64,000 nt of DNA from Bacilli bacterium (GTDB taxonomy: Bacteria > Bacillota_I > Bacilli_A > RF39 > UBA660): contig JAFSDH010000004.1 of NCBI GenBank assembly GCA_017436345.1, positions 264,084-328,083 of the forward strand, given 5' to 3'. Positions 44,087 to 52,746 of this stretch are shown here, in pieces. Both the position numbers and the translations under genes were made by a program. Within the stretch, counting starts at the first letter, position 1. Every line of letters starts with the position of its first letter. Below the pieces are notes generated by a model. It made no database searches. It had not been told where the DNA came from and saw only the letters and a program-made list of their open reading frames with translations.

Positions 44087-44683
44087 ATGAATAAATATTA
44101 CAATTATTACAATGGAGAAAATGCTAATTTTACATTCTTTTTTGATGGATTTACCAAAGAAGAAGCTGAAAGAGTACAAGCTTATATGCTACAAGATAGT
44201 CATTTTATATTAGATGATGAAAATGTACTTGAAAATATTGGAAAAGAAAAAATAACGCAAAGAAGAGACAAGAATTTTACTTTAGGAACAATAACAATAA
44301 GTAAAGATCCTCAAGATAAAGGACATTTTATTATCCTAGGATGTAGTAGAACAAAAGACTTTCAAGGAGATGAATCTGGTTTAATCTATCGTGGAGATAT
44401 TTACGAAGGGTTAAACTTTATAGCTATAAAAGGATTAGTTCAAGATGAACAAACACATATGTGTAAGTTTTCAGAAGTAAATTGGTGCTATGAAAAAACT
44501 GTTGATCCTACTAGATTAACTCGATACAATATTAAAAACACTCCATTAGGAGCAAATAGTGATAAGTGGGATTTAGAAGGTGAAGATATTGTTTACAGAG
44601 TAAAAGAAGGATTTAGAATTACTGATAATCCTACAAAAGCTTTTAAAGAAAGTATTAAAGAAGTACAAGCTAAAAAAAGATAA
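44087..44683 (+). CDS. Unknown soluble protein (198 aa)
   Basis: No family recognised. No signal or membrane segment. Contains aromatic-rich start (YYNYYNGENANFTFFFDGF) then a helix TKEEAERVQAYML, and a later beta-rich half with HFIILGCSRTKDF and LIYRGDIYEGLNFIAIKGL. GGGAGG precedes ATG 44087, 18 bases after the peptidase gene and 18 bases before the rRNA methyltransferase, in the same direction. Confidence 0.66.
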   Translation: MNKYYNYYNGENANFTFFFDGFTKEEAERVQAYMLQDSHFILDDENVLENIGKEKITQRRDKNFTLGTITISKDPQDKGHFIILGCSRTKDFQGDESGLIYRGDIYEGLNFIAIKGLVQDEQTHMCKFSEVNWCYEKTVDPTRLTRYNIKNTPLGANSDKWDLEGEDIVYRVKEGFRITDNPTKAFKESIKEVQAKKR

Positions 44684-44701
44684 TAGATAAGGTGTGGTAG
44701 T

Positions 44702-45445
44702 GTGCTAATAACTAGTTTAGATAATGATCGAATAAAAGGGTATATAAAATTAAAAGATAGAAAATATCGTAAAAAGACAAATACTTTTATTGTTGAAGGA
44801 AGACATTTGGTTTTAGAAGCATATAAAGCAGGTAAAATCATTGAGCTTATTCTTGAAAAAGATGAAGTATTACCATTAGATTTACCAGTTGTATATGTAA
44901 CAAATGAAATAATAAGTAAAATATCAGAAATGGAATGCCCAAGTACTGTAATGGCATTATGTAGGATGGACAATAACGAAGATGTTAAAGGTAATAAAAT
45001 ACTTTTATTAGATGGAATACAAGATCCTGGTAATTTAGGTACAATTATCAGAAGCTCTCTAGCATTTAATGTCGATACGATTGTTTTAAGTCCCGACTGT
45101 GTTGATTTATATAATCCTAAAGTAATTAGATCAACTCAAGGAATGTTATTTGGATTAAATATAATTAGAAGTGAATTAGAAACTGTAATAGAAAAATTAA
45201 AACAACAAGAAATACCTGTATATGGCACTAATGTTGAATATGGTGAAGATGTAACTTATCTAAAAAGTAAAGATAAAAAAAGATATGGCTTGATAATGGG
45301 AAATGAAGGTCAAGGGGTAAGAAGAGAAATTCTTGATATGTGTGATAAATATTTATTTATAGACATGAATGAAAAAGTCGAAAGTTTAAACGTTGCTGTT
45401 GCAACATCGATTCTGTTATATGAACTAGATAAAGAAGGTGAGTAA
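44702..45445 (+). CDS. SpoU-family RNA 2'-O-ribose methyltransferase (TrmH/RlmB-like)
   Basis: 247 residues. SpoU knot motifs: LLDGIQDPGNLGTIIRSS, LIMGNEGQGV and SLNVAVATSILLYEL; the N-terminal substrate-binding domain includes RKYRKKTNTFIVEGRHL. The target nucleotide cannot be assigned. It starts with GTG 44702, seven bases after AAGGTG; no in-frame ATG is nearby. It abuts rimM without a gap. Confidence 0.92.
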   Translation: MLITSLDNDRIKGYIKLKDRKYRKKTNTFIVEGRHLVLEAYKAGKIIELILEKDEVLPLDLPVVYVTNEIISKISEMECPSTVMALCRMDNNEDVKGNKILLLDGIQDPGNLGTIIRSSLAFNVDTIVLSPDCVDLYNPKVIRSTQGMLFGLNIIRSELETVIEKLKQQEIPVYGTNVEYGEDVTYLKSKDKKRYGLIMGNEGQGVRREILDMCDKYLFIDMNEKVESLNVAVATSILLYELDKEGE

Positions 45446-45940
45446 ATGGAATATATAAAAATAGGTAAAATAGTCAATACTCATGGCATTAAAGGTGAAC
45501 TACGTATTAGAAGTGATTTTGAATATAAAGATCGAGTTTTCATAAAAGGGTTTAATTTATATATTGGAAAAGATAAAATTAAAGAAGAAATTAATACTTA
45601 TCGTCATCACAAAGAATTTGAAATGGTTACATTTAATGAATATAATAATATCAATCAAGTTTTAAAATATCTGAAAGAAGACGTTTATATAATAAAAGAA
45701 GACTTAAAGTTAAATAATGATGAATATCTTGAAGAAGAGTTAATTGGATTTAAAGTTATAGATAATAACGAAGTAGTTGGAGAAGTTTTAAATATTACAA
45801 AAACCTCTCCAACCAATAAAATAATGGAAATAAATTACAGAGGTAAAAGAGTTCTTCTTCCATATCATAAAGACTTTATTCTAAAATTGGATTTACAAAA
45901 TAGAAAAATCGAAGTAAAATTAATTGAAGGAATGATTTAA
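45446..45940 (+). CDS. rimM: Ribosome maturation factor RimM
   Basis: 30S maturation factor. N-terminal KIGKIVNTHGIKGELRI and C-terminal PRC-barrel (IGFKVIDNNEVVGEVLNI, VLLPYHKDFI) are visible. 164 residues. rpsP, usually just upstream, is missing here; a SpoU methyltransferase takes its place. Confidence 0.95.
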   Translation: MEYIKIGKIVNTHGIKGELRIRSDFEYKDRVFIKGFNLYIGKDKIKEEINTYRHHKEFEMVTFNEYNNINQVLKYLKEDVYIIKEDLKLNNDEYLEEELIGFKVIDNNEVVGEVLNITKTSPTNKIMEINYRGKRVLLPYHKDFILKLDLQNRKIEVKLIEGMI

Positions 45941-46606
45941 ATGAAGATTGATATTTTAACATTATTTCCTAATATGTTTGATGGCTTTTTAAATGAATCT
46001 ATCATCAAAAGAGCTATTGAAAAAGAAGTAGTTACTATTAATGTTGTTAATTTTAGAAAATATTCAAAACTAAATAATAGTCAAGTAGATGATACTCCAT
46101 ATGGTGGTGGAGCAGGAATGGTTCTTATGTGCGATCCAATTGTTTCAGCTATTGAAGATTTAAAAGATGATGATACGACGGTTATTTTGATGACACCACA
46201 AGGAACTCCATACAAACAAGAAATTGCTAGAAATTTAAAACTTAAAAAACATATAATTTTAGTTTGTGGTCACTATGAAGGTTTTGATGAAAGAATTAGA
46301 AATTTTGTAGATATGGAAATAAGTATTGGAGATTATGTCCTAACTGGTGGTGAAATACCAGCTATGGCAATCTGTGATAGTGTAATAAGGCTATTAGATG
46401 GCGTTATACGAGAAGGATCGCATGTCGAGGATTCTTTTACAAGTAATCAATTAGATTATCCAACGTATACAAAACCGTATGATTTTAGAGGTTTAAAGGT
46501 ACCTGATATATTATTATCTGGAAACCATAAAAAAATAGATGAATATCGTAAAGAAGAGAGTCTAAAAAGAACAAAAGAGAGAAGACCTGATTTATTAGAT
46601 AAATAA
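45941..46606 (+). CDS. trmD: tRNA (guanine37-N1)-methyltransferase TrmD
   Basis: SPOUT enzyme making m1G37. Motifs: [30 protein letters not shown] and the trefoil knot [11 protein letters not shown]. 221 residues. Directly adjoins rimM. The expected next gene, rplS, is displaced about 6 kb downstream. Confidence 0.97.
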   Translation: MKIDILTLFPNMFDGFLNESIIKRAIEKEVVTINVVNFRKYSKLNNSQVDDTPYGGGAGMVLMCDPIVSAIEDLKDDDTTVILMTPQGTPYKQEIARNLKLKKHIILVCGHYEGFDERIRNFVDMEISIGDYVLTGGEIPAMAICDSVIRLLDGVIREGSHVEDSFTSNQLDYPTYTKPYDFRGLKVPDILLSGNHKKIDEYRKEESLKRTKERRPDLLDK

Positions 46607-46631
46607 AAAAATAAGAAAGATGGTGGAAGTT

Positions 46632-47087
46632 ATGCCAATTAATCAAAGATTTTTGGTTGTTAAAACAAAAGATTCAAAAGAAATTACTTATATGGAATAT
46701 GATAAGATTGAAGGATATCAAATTACTCCAAAGAATAATATTAAATTCCAAGACGCAATCAATGTAAAAAGTATGATTTTAATCAACCCATCATTAATCG
46801 AAAAAATGGTTGATATCAAAGCAAGAAAAAGATTTAATCACTTAATAAATTTATTAGCAATAATTTATGAAGATGATGATACAACAGGTGAAGGACTACG
46901 TCTTGCTCATAACGAGGCAGAAAAGTTCCGTATGGAAATTATTAATAAATATAAGAAGTATATAAGTGAAGAAAAATTAGAACTTTTAGAAAATAAATTA
47001 GCAATATTAGAAGATGAATTAAACTTAAGAATGCAATATCTTCTAGCTGCTAATGAAGAATTACAAAGAGAAGGAAAAAGTAGATAG
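46632..47087 (+). CDS. Unknown helical protein at the trmD end
   Basis: 151 residues, no family recognised. A ~50-residue N-terminal beta part (QRFLVVKTKDSKEITYMEYDKIEGY) precedes a long helical part with ARKRFNHLINLLAIIYEDDDTTGEG and a coiled-coil-like end (EEKLELLENKLAILEDELNLRMQ). ATG 46632 lies six bases after GGTGG; ATG 46620 has no ribosome binding site. It is likely the last gene of the trmD unit and separates it from the B array. Confidence 0.65.
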   Translation: MPINQRFLVVKTKDSKEITYMEYDKIEGYQITPKNNIKFQDAINVKSMILINPSLIEKMVDIKARKRFNHLINLLAIIYEDDDTTGEGLRLAHNEAEKFRMEIINKYKKYISEEKLELLENKLAILEDELNLRMQYLLAANEELQREGKSR

Positions 47088-47104
47088 AAATATCTCTTTT
47101 TTTA

Positions 47105-47133
47105 TTGTATAAATAAATACTTTATAGTATAAT
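47105..47133 (+). promoter_or_regulatory. Promoter of B1-B2
   Basis: TTGTAT (47105-47110), 17 bases, TATAAT (47128-47133). Just downstream CCCC-ACTTA-GGGG (47137-47149) overlaps both the expected transcription start and the ribosome binding site. Confidence 0.62.
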
Positions 47134-47156
47134 AAACCCCACTTAGGGGTGTAACT

Positions 47157-47750
47157 ATGACATTTACAAAAGAAGAAAGAAAACAAATTAAAAAAAGCAG
47201 AAAAACAATTGTAAAAGATATGCGTAAATTATTTAATATGTATCCATATGAAGATATAGAAATACCAGTTAATATACATCTAGCACCAAAATATGGTTCA
47301 TATTGGAAATTATTAATAACAAAGAAAAAGATTACCATAAAATCAGATACTGGTGCGTATACAAAACTATATCCAGGTACATTACCAAAAAATAAAGATG
47401 ATAGAGACAATGCTCATTTTCAATTTATTTCCCAATATGATAGTGTTAGAGCAAAACTAGTAGCAATTATAAATGAAAAACTTGATAAAAAAGAAAATAA
47501 TCTAGAAAAAATGACTACAGTATCTAGTAAATATACTAAAAGTGCTCAAAAAGAACAAAAAAAGTTAGAGGCAACTGTTCAAATAGATATACCAAAAACT
47601 CAAAATGTTCATGAAATAGAAATATCAGAAGAAAATGGATTAAAAGTTGGAACGATTAATTTTGGTAAGCAAACTATTAAAATAATGACTGAAGGCGATA
47701 TCGTATTAGTAAATAAAAACAATACTGATAATAAAGTAAAAAGAAAATAA
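47157..47750 (+). CDS. Array B paralog 1 (unknown ~200-aa family)
   Basis: First of nine tandem paralogs (197 aa); family not recognised. Shared plan: N-terminal helix after F-T-x-E-E (FTKEERKQIKKSRKTIVKD), variable beta-rich middle with aromatics, a long helix beginning with Y-D-S-V-R-A-K (equivalent to NYEKIR in the others), then a conserved C-terminal segment IDIPKTQN ... EENGLKVGTINFG ... IKIMTEGDI and a basic end KVKRK. No signal peptide, membrane helix or catalytic motif is visible. AGGGGTG precedes ATG 47157. Confidence 0.75.
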   Translation: MTFTKEERKQIKKSRKTIVKDMRKLFNMYPYEDIEIPVNIHLAPKYGSYWKLLITKKKITIKSDTGAYTKLYPGTLPKNKDDRDNAHFQFISQYDSVRAKLVAIINEKLDKKENNLEKMTTVSSKYTKSAQKEQKKLEATVQIDIPKTQNVHEIEISEENGLKVGTINFGKQTIKIMTEGDIVLVNKNNTDNKVKRK

Positions 47751-47765
47751 TTTAAGAGGTTAATT

Positions 47766-48380
47766 ATGGATTGTTTTGAATTTACAGATGAAGAAAAAGA
47801 ATATATAGACCAAACTCTAAATATTGTCTTAGACGATATTCATGAAATAATAAAATTAATCCCACTATCAAATATTTATATCGAAAGTTATCACTTTAGC
47901 CTAAAAATTTTGGAAAATTGTATTTATATATCAGGTGGTCGTTCTGTAGGAAATATAGTACTTGAAGAGATAAAAACGAAAGAGCGAGTTATGTGGTATA
48001 AAGAAAATAAAAAAGCCATTAAAAGAAAATCATTTAAAGATTATCCACCTAAAGATCAAAATTGTATTTTAAGGTTTCTAGCTGATTACGAAACATATAG
48101 AAATAGTTTAATTGGAGAATTAAAAAGAACAACTGAAAATAAATCACAATTATTAAGTAAGTTGCAAATAATAAATTCTAAATATTCAAATAATGTATAT
48201 ATTGATTTTGGTTCTATTGAAACACAAAATGTAAAACCATTAGAAGTAAAAGAAGAAAATGGCAGAACAGTTGGAACAATTGAATTTGGGAATAAAGTAG
48301 TGAAAATAGTTACTGATGGTGATATAGTTTTAAATAAAATAGAAAAAGTAAAAGCAAAAGTAAAACAAAAAGAAGACTAA
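47766..48380 (+). CDS. Array B paralog 2
   Basis: 204 aa. N-terminal FTDEEKEYIDQTLNIVLDD, anchor helix DYETYRNSLIGEL, and C-terminal EENGRTVGTIEFG with VVKIVTDGDI. Differs from the others in IDFGSIETQN at the strand normally reading IEIDLPxTxN and in ending KQKED rather than a fully basic tail. AGAGGTT precedes ATG 47766. It is followed by a terminator, so B1-B2 form one transcript. Confidence 0.74.
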   Translation: MDCFEFTDEEKEYIDQTLNIVLDDIHEIIKLIPLSNIYIESYHFSLKILENCIYISGGRSVGNIVLEEIKTKERVMWYKENKKAIKRKSFKDYPPKDQNCILRFLADYETYRNSLIGELKRTTENKSQLLSKLQIINSKYSNNVYIDFGSIETQNVKPLEVKEENGRTVGTIEFGNKVVKIVTDGDIVLNKIEKVKAKVKQKED

Positions 48381-48394
48381 AGTCTTCTTTTTAT
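48369..48394 (+). terminator. Terminator after B2
   Basis: AAAGAAGACT / AGTCTTCTTT stem with AA loop and short T-run; overlaps the end of B2. Confidence 0.82.
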
Positions 48395-48403
48395 ATATTT
48401 TTA

Positions 48404-48432
48404 TTGAAGAAAAATAACTTTTGTGCTATAAT
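48404..48432 (+). promoter_or_regulatory. Promoter of B3-B9
   Basis: TTGAAG (48404-48409), 17 bases, TATAAT (48427-48432) with TGC before it (extended -10). CCA-CTAAA-TGG sits at the expected start, in the same place as the inverted repeat before B1. Confidence 0.75.
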
Positions 48433-48458
48433 ATCAACCACTAAATGGGGTGTTGAAT

Positions 48459-49049
48459 ATGTCGCTATCTAAAAGTGAGATTTTAAAATTTACAAAACAA
48501 GAAAAAAAGGATATAAGAGATGCATTAAATAATCTTATAGATGATATTAATGAAATATGGAAATTATCAGATCAAGAAGAATTTTATACTTTTTATCCAA
48601 TCCAATCTAATATATGGGGATCTGATAGTTGGAAATTTCAAATAGATAAAACAGGAATATTTATAAAAGATTATCCAAAAACAATATATTTAGAAAAATT
48701 CAAACCAATAAAAGCAAGACCAAAAGTAAGAGATTACTCTGAAATATATTATTTTATTAGACAATATGAAAAAGTACGTTCTTCATTAGAAGGAAGTATA
48801 TCAAGATCTTTATCAAATAAAGAACGTGGAATGAAAGAATTAAACGCTATAAAAGATAAATATTCAAAAGAAGCAACTATAGAGTTAGATTTACCTCAAA
48901 CGATGAACCCTTATTCATTCGATTTAAAACATGAAAATGGTAATAGTATTGGTGAAATAAAAATGAATAGTGGAACAATAAGAATTATTGTAAAAGGAAA
49001 TATCATTTTATCAAACAAACCAGAAGAAGCTAAAGTTAAAGTAAGATAG
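48459..49049 (+). CDS. Array B paralog 3
   Basis: 196 aa. It carries a short extra N-terminal piece (SLSKSEILK) before FTKQEKKDIRDALNNLIDD. Anchor helix QYEKVRSSLEGSI; strand IELDLPQTMN; end HENGNSIGEIKMNSG with IRIIVKGNI, where the usual F-G pair is replaced by M-N. ATG 48459 is chosen because GGGGTG at 48447-48452 is well spaced; an in-frame GTG at 48450 overlaps it. Confidence 0.74.
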   Translation: MSLSKSEILKFTKQEKKDIRDALNNLIDDINEIWKLSDQEEFYTFYPIQSNIWGSDSWKFQIDKTGIFIKDYPKTIYLEKFKPIKARPKVRDYSEIYYFIRQYEKVRSSLEGSISRSLSNKERGMKELNAIKDKYSKEATIELDLPQTMNPYSFDLKHENGNSIGEIKMNSGTIRIIVKGNIILSNKPEEAKVKVR

Positions 49050-49056
49050 GTGTAAT

Positions 49057-49641
49057 ATGACAAAAATAAGTTTTACTAAAGATGAAAAAAAAGAAATTAT
49101 AAGTTCATTAAGGGTAATCACAAAAGATCTAAGAGAATTATGGAAATTATCGCAAACACAAGAAATTGAAATAACTCTTCCATATGAAGTTCAAAGTTAT
49201 AGGGATTGTTATTATTTACGAATGGATGATAAAAGAATTGAGATAACTGATATTATCCATGATGATAGATATTTATTAGAAAAAGTAAATTCTTTTGGAC
49301 AAAGTATTTTAACCACTGATATAAGATTAGCTTTTGAAATATGCAAATCATATGAAAAAATAAGAAGAGAAGTAGAATCTGAAATAAAAAAAGGCTTAGA
49401 AATTAAAAAGTATGGTTTAGAAGAACTAAATCGTGTTAAAAGAAGATATATTCAAGAATCAGAAGTCGAAGTAACACTTCCTAAAACAATGAACCAACAA
49501 GAATTAGTTTTAACAAGTGAAGATGGTCGTAATGTAGGAATATTAGATTTTGGAAATAGCATTGTAAAAATAGTTACAGATGGAGAGATTAAAGTTGTTA
49601 ATCACCATGAATCAAAAGTAAAAATTAAGGGGCGTTATTAA
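49057..49641 (+). CDS. Array B paralog 4
   Basis: 194 aa, close to the family consensus: FTKDEKKEIISSLRVITKD, DLRELWKLSQTQEIEITLP, SYEKIRREVESEIKKGLE, VEVTLPKTMN, EDGRNVGILDFG, IVKIVTDGEI. It shares the ELWKLS and KTMN/QTMN blocks with B3, its neighbour. AGGTG precedes ATG 49057; its final base is the first base of the B5 start. Confidence 0.75.
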   Translation: MTKISFTKDEKKEIISSLRVITKDLRELWKLSQTQEIEITLPYEVQSYRDCYYLRMDDKRIEITDIIHDDRYLLEKVNSFGQSILTTDIRLAFEICKSYEKIRREVESEIKKGLEIKKYGLEELNRVKRRYIQESEVEVTLPKTMNQQELVLTSEDGRNVGILDFGNSIVKIVTDGEIKVVNHHESKVKIKGRY

Positions 49642-50264
49642 TGGATGTATTATATAGTCAAGAAGAAAGAAATAAGATAGAAGAAACAATCAAATTTATA
49701 GTAAATGATTTAATTACTTTATGGGAAAATGCTCAACCTGAAGCAGTAACTATAGAGACTCGTTATTTAGGTATAGAATATACCAGTTATTTAACTATTG
49801 ATAAAAAAGGATTGACGCTACGCACTTACAGTAAATTTTATAGTGATTATGATTATATGTTTGGAGGAGAAGGTTATTTAAAAAAACGAAAGAATTATCC
49901 AATTGGTCATAAAAAGAAAGACAAAATAAAATTAGGTACAAAAGATAATGATATTTTAGTTCCAATCATTGAAAATTACGATCAAATAAGAACTAGCTTT
50001 TTAAATGAAACAAGAAAATATTTAACTGGTAAAGATAAAAAAATTAATCAAATAGATGAATGGTACAATCGTTTTAAAAAAGAAACTGAAATTGAAATAG
50101 ATTTACCAAGTACTAATAATCAACATGGATTAGTTGTAACAAATGAAGATGGTAAAACAATAGGAACTATTGACTTTGGAGATAAAATTATAAAGTTTAT
50201 TACTAAAGGAGATATTAAATTTATAGATAAAAGAAGTGAATCTGTAAAAGTAAAACAAAAGTAG
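49641..50264 (+). CDS. Array B paralog 5
   Basis: 207 aa. Starts in a TAATG overlap with B4 (GGGGCG upstream). N-terminal YSQEERNKIEETIKFIVND; middle carries a Lys-rich insertion (KKRKNYPIGHKKKDKIK) not in the others; anchor NYDQIRTSFLNETRKYL; C-terminal IEIDLPSTNN, EDGKTIGTIDFG, IIKFITKGDI. TSYLTIDKKGLTLRTY is the beta unit equivalent to WxFxMDxxGFxxK in B6/B8. Confidence 0.75.
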   Translation: MDVLYSQEERNKIEETIKFIVNDLITLWENAQPEAVTIETRYLGIEYTSYLTIDKKGLTLRTYSKFYSDYDYMFGGEGYLKKRKNYPIGHKKKDKIKLGTKDNDILVPIIENYDQIRTSFLNETRKYLTGKDKKINQIDEWYNRFKKETEIEIDLPSTNNQHGLVVTNEDGKTIGTIDFGDKIIKFITKGDIKFIDKRSESVKVKQK

Positions 50265-50271
50265 GGATAGT

Positions 50272-50871
50272 ATGGATAATTTACAATATAGTAAAAAAGA
50301 AATAAAAGTATTTGAAAAGACACTAAAAGCCGTGATAAAAGATTTAAATGATTTATGGAATATTGGTGCTAAAGATGAAATAAAAGTTCCAGCTATTTTA
50401 GAAGGAATAGAAAATACAGAAGATAACTATCCCCAAAATGGCTGGATATTTGTTATGGACAAAACAGGTTTTTATATAAAAAATGGAAACCATACCTATA
50501 CTTTTGCTGAATTTCAATTAAATGGTAAATTAAAAGAATATTTAACTATTAGACAAGCTGACATCATCTTTTTAAAAGAGTACGAACAAATTAGAGAAGA
50601 TATTGTTCTTAGAATAAGAAAAGCTTTAGAAGAAAAAAAAGACACATTAGAATATATGAAAAATTTAGTAAATAGACTGAATAATGAAACTAATATTGAA
50701 ATAACATCAACTTCCCAAAATCAATTACCAATTGAAGTAACAACTGAAAATGGTAAAAATATAGGAATATTAAATTTTAAAGACACTTCTATTAAAATAA
50801 TAACAACAGGTTCGATTACCTTAGTCGATCAAAATACTAAACAAGAATTACCTAAGATAAAAAGAAAGTAG
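50272..50871 (+). CDS. Array B paralog 6
   Basis: 199 aa, paired with B8: both have DLWNIGA/SLWNLGA, then E-[IL]-x-[VI]-P, G-W-x-F-V-M-D-x-x-G-F and an EYEQIR/NYEKIR-D-I-V anchor. C-terminal ENGKNIGILNFKD and IKIITTGSI; the Gly of F-G is lost (FKD). GGGATAG precedes ATG 50272. Confidence 0.75.
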   Translation: MDNLQYSKKEIKVFEKTLKAVIKDLNDLWNIGAKDEIKVPAILEGIENTEDNYPQNGWIFVMDKTGFYIKNGNHTYTFAEFQLNGKLKEYLTIRQADIIFLKEYEQIREDIVLRIRKALEEKKDTLEYMKNLVNRLNNETNIEITSTSQNQLPIEVTTENGKNIGILNFKDTSIKIITTGSITLVDQNTKQELPKIKRK

Positions 50872-50878
50872 GGATTAT

Positions 50879-51460
50879 ATGAGTACTCTTTATACTAAAG
50901 AAGAACAAAAGTTAATGATTGAAACTCTTGATGCGATAACAACAGATTTAAGAGATTTATATAATATTTCATGTCAAGAAGAAATGTCATACGGCTTTAA
51001 AATAGGAGGAGATTATGGTAATGATTATTTATTATCAATTACTTCTAAAAATATTGTTTTATATTTAAAGTATAGCGACTATCGAATGATTTTAGAAAAA
51101 AATGGTAAAACCAAAACCATACCTAGAATTCATAATTATATGTTATTAAGCGACTTCTTAACCATGTATAATCAAATTAGACCAGGAATAGAGCATAAAG
51201 CTATGACGCAGTCTAAAAATAAAGAAAACGCTATAAAGAAAATAAAAAAATTAAAAGATATGTATCAACGAGATACAACAATTGAAATAGAGTTTAATTC
51301 TACAAATAATAAAAGAACTATTGAATTAAGTAGTGAAGATGGTAAAAAAATAGGTGAAATAAGATTTGGAAATGAAACAATAAGAATAATAACAAATAGC
51401 GAAATCGAAGTAGTAAATAAACCACAAGAAATAACTAAAACAAAAAAGAGGGGAAAATAA
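50879..51460 (+). CDS. Array B paralog 7
   Basis: 193 aa. YTKEEQKLMIETLDAITTD, DLRDLYNISCQEEM (Tyr for the usual Trp), anchor MYNQIRPGIEHKAM, strand IEIEFNSTNN, then EDGKKIGEIRFG and IRIITNSEI. GGGATT lies before ATG 50879. Its last base overlaps the B8 start (TAATG). Confidence 0.74.
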   Translation: MSTLYTKEEQKLMIETLDAITTDLRDLYNISCQEEMSYGFKIGGDYGNDYLLSITSKNIVLYLKYSDYRMILEKNGKTKTIPRIHNYMLLSDFLTMYNQIRPGIEHKAMTQSKNKENAIKKIKKLKDMYQRDTTIEIEFNSTNNKRTIELSSEDGKKIGEIRFGNETIRIITNSEIEVVNKPQEITKTKKRGK

Positions 51461-52053
51461 TGTACGAAACAGACTTTACCAAAGAAGAAATAAGAAAATT
51501 TAGAAAAACCTTAAATACTATTATTGAAGATTTAGAATCACTATGGAATTTAGGAGCTGTAAAAAAATTAGAAATACCAGTTGAACTTGATGGTATACCA
51601 GAAAGTTTTGAAGGATATAAAGATTATGGATGGTATTTTGTTATGGATGAAAACGGGTTCATATTTAAGAATAATCATCAAGATGAAACAATTTTATTAT
51701 ATGAAAAAGGAAAACATAAAAGAAAAAAACACTTAAAAATTTTCCCTGTTGATTTATCTTTAATTGAAAACTATGAAAAAATCAGAAATGATATTGTTAG
51801 TGAAATAGAAAAGGCTATTAAAGAAAAAAATGTTTACATTAAAAGCGCAGACAAAATATTAACAAAATTAGATACGCAAGCAACAATTGAAATAGAGTTA
51901 CCTGATGCAAATAATGAACATCGAATAGAAGTATCAAATGAAAACGGTGAAAATGTTGGAATTTTAAAATTCGGTAATTTAGCATTACGAGTTATATCTA
52001 CTGCTAAGATAGATTTTAAAACTCCAGAACAGGCTAAAGTAAAAAGAAAGTAG
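51460..52053 (+). CDS. Array B paralog 8
   Basis: 197 aa, sister of B6 (see shared GWYFVMDENGFIFKN and LWNLGA). FTKEEIRKFRKTLNTIIED; anchor NYEKIRNDIVSEIEKAI; IEIELPDANN; ENGENVGILKFG; LRVISTAKI, with the TxGDI motif altered. GGGGA precedes ATG 51460, overlapping the B7 stop. Confidence 0.75.
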   Translation: MYETDFTKEEIRKFRKTLNTIIEDLESLWNLGAVKKLEIPVELDGIPESFEGYKDYGWYFVMDENGFIFKNNHQDETILLYEKGKHKRKKHLKIFPVDLSLIENYEKIRNDIVSEIEKAIKEKNVYIKSADKILTKLDTQATIEIELPDANNEHRIEVSNENGENVGILKFGNLALRVISTAKIDFKTPEQAKVKRK

Positions 52054-52062
52054 TGTGATATA

Positions 52063-52668
52063 ATGGCAAGGTTAAACTTTACAGAAAAAGAAATAAAAGA
52101 AATAGAAAAATCTATGTTTTTAATTCTTGATGATATTCGTTCTTTATGGGAAACAGCAGAAATTGAAGAAATATATATTCATTTAGATAGATTATATAAA
52201 GAAGGAGATTCTAAAGCATTAGTTGTAAATGAAAAAAAAATAGGTTTACAATCATACTCTTGGGACTCTTCTAGCTTTAATTTATATGAAAAACAAACAA
52301 GACATGGTTCAAAGAAGAGAATAAAAGATAACCAAGAAGCATTCTACTTTATAAAAAATTATGAAGAGACAATAAGACCAGCAATTGAAAGTGAAATAAA
52401 AAAAGGATTAGAAACAAAAGGATTAGGATTTGAAAACCTAGCTAAAGTTAAAGAACAATATGATAAAGAAGCAGAAATTGTTTTTGATACAGGGAATACA
52501 TCTAATCCACCTATAATTGTATTATCTGAAGAAGAAGGAAAAAATATTGGAACATTATATTTAGGAGATCGTAGTTTGAAAATAATAACTAATGGTCCGA
52601 TTAGAATAATAAATAATACTAATAGCGAAGAATTAGCTAATGTTAAAACCAAAAGAAAAAGTAAATAA
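52063..52668 (+). CDS. Array B paralog 9
   Basis: 201 aa, last of the array. FTEKEIKEIEKSMFLILDD, SLWETAEIEEIYIHL, anchor NYEETIRPAIESEIKKGLE, IVFDTGNTSN, EEGKNIGTLYLGD, LKIITNGPI and tail KTKRKSK. It ends 10 bases before the -35 of the rplS promoter, with no terminator in between, so B3-B9 transcripts may run into rplS. Confidence 0.74.
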   Translation: MARLNFTEKEIKEIEKSMFLILDDIRSLWETAEIEEIYIHLDRLYKEGDSKALVVNEKKIGLQSYSWDSSSFNLYEKQTRHGSKKRIKDNQEAFYFIKNYEETIRPAIESEIKKGLETKGLGFENLAKVKEQYDKEAEIVFDTGNTSNPPIIVLSEEEGKNIGTLYLGDRSLKIITNGPIRIINNTNSEELANVKTKRKSK

Positions 52669-52677
52669 AAATATATG

Positions 52678-52706
52678 TTGCATAAATAAAATGCATATGT
52701 TATAAT
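52678..52706 (+). promoter_or_regulatory. rplS promoter
   Basis: TTGCAT (52678-52683), 17 bases, TATAAT (52701-52706) with TGT before it. Confidence 0.76.
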
Positions 52707-52712
52707 TAATTG

Positions 52713-52746
52713 CAGTGATCCGCTGGATAGTAATTTATGATCATTT
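52713..52746 (+). promoter_or_regulatory. Candidate L19 leader RNA structure
   Basis: In the 64-base leader, AGTGATC (52714-52720) pairs with GATCATT (52739-52745), enclosing CGCTGGATAGTAATTTAT. Firmicute rplS genes often carry a short autoregulatory L19 leader with a hairpin; position and size fit, but I matched no consensus base by base. Confidence 0.45.

Noticed and set aside
46632..47087. CarD-like or Array B membership for the gene after trmD
   Set aside because: It lacks both the CarD/TRCF motif pattern and the B-family C-terminal VGTIxFG segment.
47137..47149. CCCC-ACTTA-GGGG as an RNA hairpin sequestering the B1 ribosome binding site
   Set aside because: With the -10 at 47128-47133 the transcript would begin near 47140, so the left arm is probably not transcribed; kept only as a possible DNA operator.
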